A stretch of 5,364 nucleotides of DNA from an uncultured bacterium (GTDB lineage Bacteria; Planctomycetota; UBA1135; GCA-002686595): positions 1-5,364 of the forward strand of contig CAJXRJ010000534.1 of the NCBI GenBank assembly GCA_913058555.1, written 5' to 3'. Each line of letters opens with the position of its first letter. Within the stretch, counting starts at the first letter, position 1. Of the stretch, positions 1-5,364 are shown in pieces. The translations under genes and the position numbers were made by a program. The notes under the pieces are model-generated. The model was not told the origin of the DNA. It worked only from the letters and a program-made list of their open reading frames with translations, and ran no database searches.

Positions 1-77
1 CGCTGGTACGCCGAAGGCGTCAGCCGCGGCTAGCCATAGCGACACAACAGCGCCTCCGGCGCTGGGCGTTGCCCCAT
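1..77. repeat. 77-bp direct repeat, copy 1
   Basis: This copy matches bases 133-209 at 72 of 77 positions; the differences are at 24, 47, 68, 69 and 74. It contains two perfect short inverted repeats: 8-12 with 16-20 (ACGCC/GGCGT, 3-nt loop) and 48-54 with 58-64 (CAGCGCC/GGCGCTG, 3-nt loop). A 10-bp palindrome, AGCCGCGGCT, lies at 22-31. All five differences fall outside the two stems. The contig starts exactly where this copy starts, so the real left boundary of the repeat is unknown and it may extend beyond the window. No coding region is supported here. It could be an intergenic structured repeat family or a remnant of a local duplication. Confidence 0.85.
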
Positions 78-132
78 GAGCGTCACCGCCTTAAGTCCTG
101 TCCCTCGCCGTCGTTTCCCACTGTGCCCGCCG

Positions 133-209
133 CGCTGGTACGCCGAAGGCGTCAGTCGCGGCTAGCCATAGCGACACATCAGCGCCTCCGGCGCTGGGCA
201 CTGCCTCAT
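133..209. repeat. 77-bp direct repeat, copy 2
   Basis: This is the second copy, in the same orientation and 132 bp after the first, with a 55-bp unrelated spacer at 78-132. Both stem-loops are preserved: 140-144 with 148-152, and 180-186 with 190-196. The 10-bp palindrome of copy 1 is broken here by a C-to-T change at 156. Homology fades after about base 209, ahead of the stem-loop that follows gene A. Two copies do not show whether this is a genome-wide family or a local tandem duplication. Confidence 0.85.
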
Positions 210-225
210 CTCCAACAACGTCGAA

Positions 226-274
226 ACGTCGCGGCGCCGGCTCCCTGTGGGTCGTGGAGCCGGTGCCGCGATGT
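226..274 (-). terminator. Stem-loop just after the gene A stop, candidate terminator
   Basis: Arms 226-244 and 256-274 form a 19-bp stem around an 11-nt loop (245-255). It begins four bases past the stop codon of gene A in the direction of transcription. Read as minus-strand RNA, the stem has two A/C mismatches (236/264 and 228/272); read as plus-strand RNA the same positions are G-U pairs. The sequence after the stem on the minus strand (TTCGACGTTGTT) is only mildly T-rich, so it is not a textbook intrinsic terminator. It could end transcription, protect the 3' end of the mRNA, or act in plus-strand RNA. Strand is assigned from the position next to gene A. Confidence 0.5.
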
Positions 275-278
275 GCAA

Positions 279-1808
279 TCAGTCGAAGCTGATGCGGAGG
301 GCGTTGCGGTCGACGTCCGGGTCGAGCTCTTTGGCCACGGCCATATGGAACTCGCCGAGCTCTTGCTTCTTGCCCTTCTTCTCGCTGAGCACCTCGCCGA
401 GCTTGAAGCGGAAGATGGCCGTCATCGGGGCCTTCTTCACCGCGGCTTCGAGGTGCTTGATGGCCTTGGCGCCGCCGCGGTCGTCGAGCATGCGGTAGTA
501 GTCGAAGTGTGCGCTGGCCGGGGCTCCGTCGAAGTTCTCTTCGAAGGCCTTCTCGTAGAGCTCGCGGGCGCGCTTGTCTTCGCCGAGGGACTTCGCGGTC
601 TTCGCTTCCCAAAGCAGGGCGTTCTCGCCGGAGAACGTGAGCTCTTCGTTGATGTAGTCGTACCACTTCATCTCGAGCTCGCGCAGGGCGTCCATGTCGG
701 GGATCTTCATGGTCTCCATGAAGTACCGGAGGACTTCCTTGCCATCGACAAACTTGAGGTTCGCCATGCCGCGCTCGCGGTGGATCTTCTTGTCCTTGGC
801 GAGGCCGATGAAGAACTTCTTGAAGTTCTTCCGGTGCTTCTTGTCGTTCATCAGGAAGTGCACGAACGACCAGCCCCAGGTGTAGTCCTCGAAGCCCTGG
901 GTGGTGATCATGTGCTCGAGCTCGATCTTGTCACCGCGCTCCATCTCGCCCTTGATCGTCGCAAGACGCCCGTTGTGGATCAGGCCCACCTCGAGCTTGC
1001 CGGTGTTCTGGTCGAACTTGGCGCCGCCGTAGTACTCACTGAGGGACTCGCCCGGCCAGTGGGGGTACTTGAACTCTTCGTCAATGAGCTTGTGGAGGTA
1101 GTGGCCCAGCTCGTGGAACACGACCTGCTCGGTGAAGTCAGCGTCGAGGCGGTCGTAGAACGCGCACAGGTCGTAGTCCCCGAGGAACATGAAGTACGCC
1201 AGCGCGCCGCGCGGGGCGCCCGATACCTGGTGGTACTCGCTCGCGTCCGCGAAGAAGTTGAGGGTCAGCTTCGGCTTGAGCTTGTTGCGCTTGATCTTCC
1301 AGTCCTTCTGGAAGACTTCGTAGTAGGCATCCGCAGAGTCGATGAAGCGCTGGGTGATCCCCATCGGCGTCGTGTGCTTCCAGACGAAGTGCTTGGTCTC
1401 CGTCGTGTAGCAGTTCATCCACTCATCGTGCTTGAGGTCTTCCTCTGCGAGCTTGAGGCGCTCCTTCAGACTCTTGTCGATGATGCGCTTGGCATTCTTG
1501 ATCTTCTCCCAGCGGCCGTTGATCCGGACGAAGCCCTTGGCGAACTTCTCCTTCTCCTCTTCGGTCTGTGGGTTGAACGTGATCTCTTGACCGTCCTTGA
1601 GGACGATCTCGACGAGGTCCTTCGAGACCTCGATCTTCCCGGACTTCAGGGACACTTCAACGATGCCGTCTTTCTCCTCCAGGGAGAAGCCATCGAAGAT
1701 GCGGCCGTCCTTCATGATCAGGACGTCGGCGGCTGCTTCGGGGGCCGCAAAAAGCGCCAGGGCGGCCACCGCGGCGGCGCCGATGAGCGGTTGGGAAATA
1801 GATTTCAT
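279..1808 (-). CDS. Exported DUF1570-like zinc metallopeptidase with TPR-like C-terminus
   Basis: The protein has 509 residues. Residues 1-27 form a signal peptide with an AAA/D cleavage site, so it is probably periplasmic or envelope-located. Residues 28-75 form a small beta domain (MKDGRIFDGF...) of a kind common in exported planctomycete proteins. Residues 130-380 are the peptidase core: HELGH at 232-236 and a glutamate at 254 in the W-x-x-E context give the HExxH...E zinc site of gluzincins, with H232, H236 and E254 as predicted ligands and E233 as catalytic base. A WGWSFVHFL helix at 311-319 is typical of the family. Residues 395-500 look like TPR-type helical pairs. The start at 1808 was chosen because it opens the signal peptide; an in-frame ATG 144 bp upstream adds arginine/proline-rich sequence across the intercistronic inverted repeat and is unlikely. 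No Shine-Dalgarno is seen. It lies downstream of gene B and is probably in its operon. Zinc dependence follows from the motif; the substrate is unknown. Confidence 0.85.
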   Translation of the reverse strand: MKSISQPLIGAAAVAALALFAAPEAAADVLIMKDGRIFDGFSLEEKDGIVEVSLKSGKIEVSKDLVEIVLKDGQEITFNPQTEEEKEKFAKGFVRINGRWEKIKNAKRIIDKSLKERLKLAEEDLKHDEWMNCYTTETKHFVWKHTTPMGITQRFIDSADAYYEVFQKDWKIKRNKLKPKLTLNFFADASEYHQVSGAPRGALAYFMFLGDYDLCAFYDRLDADFTEQVVFHELGHYLHKLIDEEFKYPHWPGESLSEYYGGAKFDQNTGKLEVGLIHNGRLATIKGEMERGDKIELEHMITTQGFEDYTWGWSFVHFLMNDKKHRKNFKKFFIGLAKDKKIHRERGMANLKFVDGKEVLRYFMETMKIPDMDALRELEMKWYDYINEELTFSGENALLWEAKTAKSLGEDKRARELYEKAFEENFDGAPASAHFDYYRMLDDRGGAKAIKHLEAAVKKAPMTAIFRFKLGEVLSEKKGKKQELGEFHMAVAKELDPDVDRNALRISFD

Positions 1809-1878
1809 GGGTGCGATGCGGAGAGGTTCCAGGGCGAGGAGGGGATACGCCCGCGGATGTTCGAAAGGGGCCAAGGTG

Positions 1879-1966
1879 GGGTAGCGGCCCGGCCACGTGG
1901 AGTCGCCTCGAGGGGGCTTGCAGGGAAATGCCGGCCGCCGGCGACTCCCCATGGGGGGCGCTACCC
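1879..1966 (-). other. Long imperfect inverted repeat between genes B and A
   Basis: Outer arms 1879-1886 and 1959-1966 (GGGTAGCG/CGCTACCC) pair perfectly, as do inner arms 1899-1907 and 1940-1948 (GGAGTCGCC/GGCGACTCC). Between them are shorter pairings, 1888-1890 with 1956-1958 and 1893-1895 with 1952-1954, separated by mismatches. The structure starts 12 bases after the stop codon of gene B and fills much of the 169-bp gap before gene A. No T-run follows on the minus strand, so a simple intrinsic terminator is not indicated. It could set relative expression of the two genes by partial termination or mRNA processing. Confidence 0.55.
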
Positions 1967-1977
1967 AGCGAGCTGGA

Positions 1978-3762
1978 TCAGTACGCGTCGTGGAAAGCCT
2001 TGTTCAGGGCTGCCCAGTCGCTCTCGTCAAAGTCCGCGAACGTCATGTCGAACGTGCGCTTCAGGAGTTCCTTCTCCATCTCCTGGAAGATGGCGCGGCG
2101 CTGCTCGATGTACTCGCGCTCGCCGCCGTCTTTCTTGGCGCGGCTGCGGGCGCCGTCGAGCTTGCGCTTCTCTTCCTTTTCGACTTCGTCCACCACCTTC
2201 ATCATGTTGCGAAGGTACTTCTCAAGCAGGCCTTTGGCCTTGCGATGGCGCTTGACCTCGGGGGAGGCAAGGTAGTTGATCAGCATGGCCCCTTCGGCCC
2301 ACGGGTTCGTGTTCGTCTCGCGGCTCACGCGGTCGTTGAGCTCCTTGCTGGTCATCAGGAACAGGTCCTCGATCTTGATCGGGTTGCCCCCGCGGATCGC
2401 AGCCCGGAGGGCGTTGACGAGGCCCGCGTCGTAGCGCCAGTCGATCTTGCGCGAGTCCATCCGGGCGTTCTCGACGAGGGCCTCAAGGCCGATGTCGATC
2501 CACTGCGGCATGGCCGTGGACAGCCCGAAGTTCTTCTCAAGCATCCAGTAGCGGTACACCTGGGAGTTGAGTCGGTCGATGGCGTATCCGGTCCAGCCGC
2601 CGGCGTCCCACCAGGTGACGAGCTCTTCGTCGATGTCCCATGCGCCGCCGTAGCCGCCACTCTCGACGCCCGCCGTGTAGGAGGCGGCCTCGTCGATATC
2701 CTTGCAGATGCGGATGATGGGCTTGCGCATGTACGCATCAGCCCCGAGGAATCCAAAGTTCTTGTCGAGCCAGTCGATCAGGTTGTTGCTGTGGTCCTGG
2801 ACCCGGCCAGCGTACTTCTTGTCCGCGCTGTAGATTGCGAGTACGTCGCCTTTGGACTTGTGGTCCCAACCCTTCGGGGGGAGCTTGGCGATGGCTCGCT
2901 CGTGCATGACCTTCTCGGACTTCACGGCGACGGACTTCTTTTCCTTCTTGTCGCCTTTCTCGAGGTCGATCCGGCTGATGGTGATCTCGTCACCGGTGCT
3001 GCCGGTGATCGTCAGCGGGCCGTCGCGTTCGATCAGCTTGAACGTCTGACGCACGGGCTTGAAGGACTTGGAAATCTTGTCCCAGTGCTTCGTGAGGCCG
3101 ACGATCTGCACCGCGTAGTCGACGTCCTCGGTGTGGTAGATCCAGGTGCTGATCGTCTGCGGTCCGTTGTTGGAGAGCTTCTCCACGGTGTAGGTCAGCT
3201 TGGTGACCTTGACGCCGTCGATCTCGTCCTCTTCTTGGCCCGACTTGAAGTAACCGCCGCCCTGGAACGTCCGCGACAGGAAGTCGTCGTAGTCGCGGTA
3301 GGGGTTGCGGATGATGATCGTGGTCTTCTCACCGTCCTTCGACTTCTTGGCTTCGGATTTGGCCTTCATCGCCGCAAGCGGGAAGGCGATGACCAGGAGC
3401 TCCGGGTTGTGGAGGTAGGTCCGGCCGATCTTCTTGTCGTAGAACGAGTACTCCGTCTGGGAGGTGTACTTGGCTGCGAGCCACTCCTCGTCCACCTTGA
3501 TCGCGATGTTGTTCCACTTCTTGGGCTGCTTGAACTGGAACCCGTAGCGCGTATCGAAGTGGTGCCCCTTGGGGGCCTTGCGCTTCTTGTCCGACTGGGT
3601 GGCGATCGCTGGAGAGGCGAGCGGGGCGGCGAGCGAGGTCGCGGGGCCCGGTTCCGCGGCGATCCGGGCCGTGATGATCCCCGGCTGGGCGGCCGTGGTC
3701 TCCGGCGCGGTGGCGACGCTAGCGATGAGCGCGGCGGTGAGGAAGGGGGTGCGCATGGTCAT
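1978..3762 (-). CDS. Exported DcrB/PsbP-like plus degenerate DUF1570-like peptidase protein
   Basis: The protein has 594 residues from the ATG at 3762; a second ATG at 3756 is equally possible and gives 592. Residues 1-25 look like a signal peptide, followed by an Ala/Pro-rich linker to about 57. Residues 68-245 resemble the DcrB/PsbP-type fold: an opening YGFQFKQPKKW and a closing strand-helix pattern (YAVQIVGL...W..I..SFKPV). Residues 345-525 align by eye with the peptidase core of gene A: PIIRICKDIDEAASY with KLTLNFFADASEY, GLVNALRAAIRGGNPIKIED with GLIHNGRLATIKGEMERGDK, and the helix WAEGAMLINYL with YTWGWSFVHFL. The HELGH position reads NSQVYR (399-404) and the third ligand glutamate is I424 in PQWIDIG, so zinc binding and catalysis are probably lost. 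A charged, probably helical tail fills 522-575. No Shine-Dalgarno is seen. It probably forms an operon with gene A. The N-terminal fold call is tentative. Confidence 0.8.
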   Translation of the reverse strand: MTMRTPFLTAALIASVATAPETTAAQPGIITARIAAEPGPATSLAAPLASPAIATQSDKKRKAPKGHHFDTRYGFQFKQPKKWNNIAIKVDEEWLAAKYTSQTEYSFYDKKIGRTYLHNPELLVIAFPLAAMKAKSEAKKSKDGEKTTIIIRNPYRDYDDFLSRTFQGGGYFKSGQEEDEIDGVKVTKLTYTVEKLSNNGPQTISTWIYHTEDVDYAVQIVGLTKHWDKISKSFKPVRQTFKLIERDGPLTITGSTGDEITISRIDLEKGDKKEKKSVAVKSEKVMHERAIAKLPPKGWDHKSKGDVLAIYSADKKYAGRVQDHSNNLIDWLDKNFGFLGADAYMRKPIIRICKDIDEAASYTAGVESGGYGGAWDIDEELVTWWDAGGWTGYAIDRLNSQVYRYWMLEKNFGLSTAMPQWIDIGLEALVENARMDSRKIDWRYDAGLVNALRAAIRGGNPIKIEDLFLMTSKELNDRVSRETNTNPWAEGAMLINYLASPEVKRHRKAKGLLEKYLRNMMKVVDEVEKEEKRKLDGARSRAKKDGGEREYIEQRRAIFQEMEKELLKRTFDMTFADFDESDWAALNKAFHDAY

Positions 3763-3774
3763 TAGGTGATGGGC

Positions 3775-3790
3775 GGCGACTCGGGTCGCC
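3775..3790 (-). promoter_or_regulatory. Small hairpin just upstream of the gene B start
   Basis: GGCGAC (3775-3780) pairs perfectly with GTCGCC (3785-3790) around a 4-nt loop. In the gene B mRNA this hairpin would end 12 bases before the ATG at 3762, where a ribosome binding site would normally lie, and no Shine-Dalgarno is visible. A translational role is possible, but a 6-bp GC-rich stem can also occur by chance in DNA of this composition. Confidence 0.3.
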
Positions 3791-4038
3791 AGGGGAAGAG
3801 GGCACTGGGCCGCAGGGCGGCGCGCGGTGTCCCCTTGGGGGTAGGCCTTCTGGTCGGGGCTCCTAGGGGGAGATTCCCTCGGAGCGACCTGGGGAGGCCT
3901 TGATGGACAGCGGACTGGCGGTGATTCGTGAGGTGGAGCTGGCGGGGGCCCAGGGGGAAACTGTGCCTCCGGGCTCCATGGTAGAGGGCGATGGCCCACA
4001 TTCGACACTGGATTTGATGCGGGGCCCTGTTGGGCTCC

Positions 4039-4058
4039 CGTCACATCTCCATGTGACG
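4039..4058. promoter_or_regulatory. Perfect 8-bp inverted repeat, operator-like
   Basis: CGTCACAT and ATGTGACG form perfect arms around a 4-bp centre (CTCC), giving a 20-bp dyad typical in size of a dimeric regulator site, or an RNA hairpin. It sits in the divergent promoter region, about 280 bp from the gene B start and 185 bp from the gene C start. The half-sites point the opposite way from a CRP consensus (TCACA...TGTGA rather than TGTGA...TCACA). Confidence 0.5.
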
Positions 4059-4068
4059 CCGTACGGCG
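4057..4068. promoter_or_regulatory. 12-bp perfect palindrome CGCCGTACGGCG
   Basis: This palindrome overlaps the last two bases of the preceding dyad, so the two elements form one compact block. It could be a second operator half or part of an extended RNA structure. Palindromes of this GC-rich type are not rare, so its meaning depends on conservation. Confidence 0.35.
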
Positions 4069-4095
4069 CTCCGTCTCTAAAAACCCAACCGTTTT

Positions 4096-4114
4096 CCGAA
4101 AGTGAACATTTCGG
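4096..4114. promoter_or_regulatory. Inverted repeat CCGAAA-N7-TTTCGG in the AT-rich patch
   Basis: Six-base perfect arms at 4096-4101 and 4109-4114 flank a 7-bp spacer. The 19-bp dyad lies in the AT-rich patch most likely to contain promoter elements for one or both divergent genes. A regulator site is plausible; no known consensus was recognised. Confidence 0.35.
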
Positions 4115-4132
4115 TAGCTGACGAGCGGTGTC

Positions 4133-4161
4133 TTGAATCGCTACACGGTCGTTCATTACCC
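4133..4161 (+). promoter_or_regulatory. Weak sigma-70-like promoter candidate for gene C
   Basis: TTGAAT at 4133-4138 resembles a -35 box. CATTAC (4154-4159) or TTACCC (4156-4161) could serve as a poor -10 at 15 or 17 bp spacing. The predicted start would lie about 75 bp before the gene C ATG. The -10 match is weak and planctomycete promoters are poorly defined, so this is only a candidate. Confidence 0.2.
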
Positions 4162-4242
4162 TGCGGCCTTCGGACGGTCACAGCGCCTACGGGCACCCTG
4201 GGGCCAGAGCTCCGCCTGGTCCGCTCCTTCTTCTCCTTCACC

Positions 4243-5316
4243 ATGGCTCGCCGCAAAGTCACGATGCTGGACGCCTTCAAGGTGTCCGCCCGAGAGTCCC
4301 AGGAGCGGCTCCTGACCGAGCGGCGCCGCGTGGCGGCCGAGCGCGAGAAGGAGGCCCGTCGGGATGAAGCCTCACGCAGCGCCTCCGAATGGGGGCGACG
4401 GCTCGGTGAAGGCGTAGGCTCCTGGTGGTCCCATCTTTGGGGGGCTGAGGGGCGGCCATCGGCCCTTGAGCCGCGGGATTCCTCTGCGGCAACTCGCCTT
4501 CCGGCCGGCGAATCGACCTCATCCGAGGTCAGCCAGGCGGGGGCGGAGGGATCGGCCCCTGGATCAGGCTCCCCTTCAGGTGCCTCCGGGGCCGGGTCCC
4601 AGGCGACGCCGATCGACCGGCGGCCCGCGAGGGTTTCGAGCTGGGAGTCGCCCCAGTCCACCGCAAGCGTCGTTGCCGACGGCACGCCCGGAGCGCGTGT
4701 CGACTCGGGCGAGGGCTCGGGCGAGAGTTCTGGCGGCGGCGGGGGGCTAGACGCCACCCGGGCGGCCCTTGAAAAGGGCGCCGGCGAATCCACCGACGAG
4801 CCCGGAGTCGGAGCGCCGCTGCGGGGTCAGGTCGATCTGGGGGAGGCGCCCGTCGAGCGTCTATCGGACCCATCGGCGAGGGCAGCGTTCGATATCGACG
4901 AGTTCTCGCTGCCCATGAGCGGTCGCCTGTTCAGCGTGCTAGTGGCCGTCGCCCTCGCCACGGTCTTCGGGCTGGGCATCCTCCTCGGTGGGGGCTCGAA
5001 AGGGGTGGATGCCAGTGAAGGTGAAGCCGCTGGTGCCGCCGGTAGAGCTGCCGAAGGTCGCCGTGCGGCCCTCAGCTTCGCCGATGCCCAGCCGCGTCCT
5101 CCTTTCTCCGGGGGCGCTGTCTCGGCGGATGAAAGCGCGGCCTTGGACGGAGTGGGTGGGCAGCTGGCCAGCAGGGGATTGACCTCTCCGCAAACGGCTC
5201 CCGCGTTCCCCCCCGCGTTCCCCCCTGGGGGGGCCGCCGCCGGAGTCGACCCCGAGGAGCCCACCCCAGCGGACCTCGCGTTCCTCGATCCCGCCATGAA
5301 ATACACGGTCATGGCG
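4243..5316 (+). CDS. Single-pass membrane protein with low-complexity arm, 3'-truncated
   Basis: There are 358 genomic codons before the sequence runs into adapter, so the C-terminus is missing. Residues 1-45 are highly charged and probably helical (QERLLTERRRVAAEREKEARR at 20-40). A short tryptophan-rich segment (WGRRLGEGVGSWWSHLWG) follows at 50-67. Residues 70-215 are a Ser/Gly/Ala/Pro/Glu-rich, probably disordered stretch. One membrane helix lies at about 229-249. Residues 250-345 are again low-complexity, and a folded domain seems to begin at LAFLDPAMKYTVMA (345-358) just as the data end. The positive N-terminus suggests an N-in orientation with the lost domain outside the cytoplasm. I do not recognise the family; a SPOR-like or other small envelope domain is possible but unsupported. 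The start at 4243 was chosen because the charged helix opens there; an in-frame ATG at 4102 adds 47 featureless residues and begins within the palindrome at 4096-4114. No Shine-Dalgarno is seen. Confidence 0.7.
5203..5226 (+). repeat. 12-bp tandem repeat within gene C
   Basis: Two in-frame copies of a 12-bp unit (GCGTTC followed by C bases), differing only in the last base, encode AFPP twice at residues 321-328 in the proline-rich linker. The run of seven C at 5208-5214 could also attract length changes or sequencing errors, but the frame stays open through it. Confidence 0.7.
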
Positions 5317-5364
5317 CTGTCTCTTATACACATCTGACGCTGCCGACGATATGCAGTGTGTAGA
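5317..5364. other. Nextera sequencing adapter with index (artefact)
   Basis: Bases 5317-5335 are the 19-bp Tn5 mosaic end CTGTCTCTTATACACATCT. Bases 5336-5349 (GACGCTGCCGACGA) are the Nextera read-1 adapter. Bases 5350-5357 (TATGCAGT) are the reverse complement of the i5 index ACTGCATA, which I recall as Nextera index 506. Bases 5358-5364 (GTGTAGA) begin the P5-side sequence. None of this is genomic DNA. It supplies the false ending LSLIHI-stop to gene C, and on the other strand the false starts MCIRDS and MYKRQ that mark adapter read-through in many databases. Confidence 0.97.

Larger units (their letters stand above)
1..278. other. Left-end region without a supported gene
   Basis: This is non-coding sequence downstream of gene A. 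It holds the two direct-repeat copies and the stem-loop at 226-274. Open frames that cross it are extensions of antisense frames over gene A and have no recognisable protein features. No tRNA or other known RNA gene was recognised. Confidence 0.6.
3763..4242. other. Divergent intergenic region between genes B and C
   Basis: This 480-bp stretch separates two genes transcribed away from each other, so it should hold promoters for both. The part next to gene B (3763-4035) is GC-rich with many short G/C runs and no recognisable gene. The part from 4039 to 4114 holds three palindromes and the most AT-rich patch of the window (about 4077-4112), the best place to look for promoters and operators. 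Open frames extending genes B and C into this region encode proline/arginine-rich or unstructured sequence and look non-coding. Confidence 0.6.

Noticed and set aside
1..209. CRISPR array
   Set aside because: There are only two copies, the unit is 77 bp with internal hairpins and five differences, and no cas gene is nearby.
1809..1952. N-terminal extension of gene A by 48 codons
   Set aside because: It runs through the intercistronic inverted repeat, is Arg/Pro-rich, and would displace the signal peptide starting at 1808.
69..2255. 728-residue open frame on the plus strand
   Set aside because: It lies antisense to gene A and the end of gene B, is dominated by Leu/Val/Glu/Arg repeats typical of reversed GC-rich codons, and has no recognisable domain, while the opposite strand encodes clear signal peptides and a HELGH motif.
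1897..3765. 622-residue open frame on the plus strand
   Set aside because: It is antisense to gene B with the same Val/Leu/Asp-rich shadow composition and no domain. High GC content alone keeps such frames open.
3763..4044. N-terminal extension of gene B by 94 codons
   Set aside because: The extension is Pro/Arg/Ser-rich and featureless and would bury the signal peptide that begins at 3762 or 3756.
4039..4058. CRP/FNR-family binding site
   Set aside because: The half-sites are in the reversed order relative to the CRP consensus and the spacing does not fit; it is kept only as an unassigned dyad.
4827..5333. Minus-strand open frames starting MCIRDS and MYKRQ
   Set aside because: Their first codons are translated Nextera adapter, and the rest is a shadow of gene C.
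5317..5335. End of a Tn5-type transposon in the genome
   Set aside because: The mosaic end is followed immediately by the Nextera adapter and index bases, which identifies a library artefact rather than a mobile element.
5317..5337. Natural C-terminus LSLIHI-stop for gene C
   Set aside because: These codons are the Tn5 mosaic end of the adapter; the real protein continues beyond the contig.

Overview
The window looks like one end of a high-GC bacterial contig, most likely from a member of the Planctomycetota. That placement is an inference. It rests on an exported DUF1570-type metallopeptidase (a family described mainly from planctomycetes), an N-terminal 'KDGRIFDGF'-type small domain common in exported proteins of that phylum, strongly GC-rich codon use, and three gene starts with no recognisable Shine-Dalgarno sequence. 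No taxonomic marker gene is present.

Layout. Bases 1-278 carry no supported gene. They hold two copies of a 77-bp direct repeat, each containing two small stem-loops, and then a 19-bp stem-loop placed right after the stop codon of the first gene. Gene A (279-1808, minus) encodes an exported zinc-peptidase-like protein with HELGH and a downstream glutamate, followed by helical repeats. A 169-bp gap containing an 88-bp imperfect inverted repeat separates it from gene B (1978-3762, minus), which lies upstream of A in transcription and is probably co-transcribed with it. Gene B encodes an exported protein with a DcrB/PsbP-like N-terminal half and a C-terminal half that aligns by eye with the peptidase core of A, but the zinc and catalytic residues are missing. 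A 480-bp divergent intergenic region (3763-4242) carries three clustered palindromes beside the most AT-rich patch of the window. Gene C (4243-5316, plus, incomplete) encodes a single-pass membrane protein with a long low-complexity cytoplasmic arm. The final 48 bases (5317-5364) are Illumina Nextera adapter with index, not genomic DNA, so gene C is cut off by the contig end and its apparent stop codon is artificial.

The most interesting biology is the tandem pair: an apparently intact DUF1570-like peptidase next to a homologous protein that looks like a pseudopeptidase fused to a different N-terminal domain. Both have signal peptides, so they probably act together in the cell envelope or periplasm. 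Their substrate cannot be read from the sequence. I see no defence system, mobile element, CRISPR array, tRNA or rRNA.
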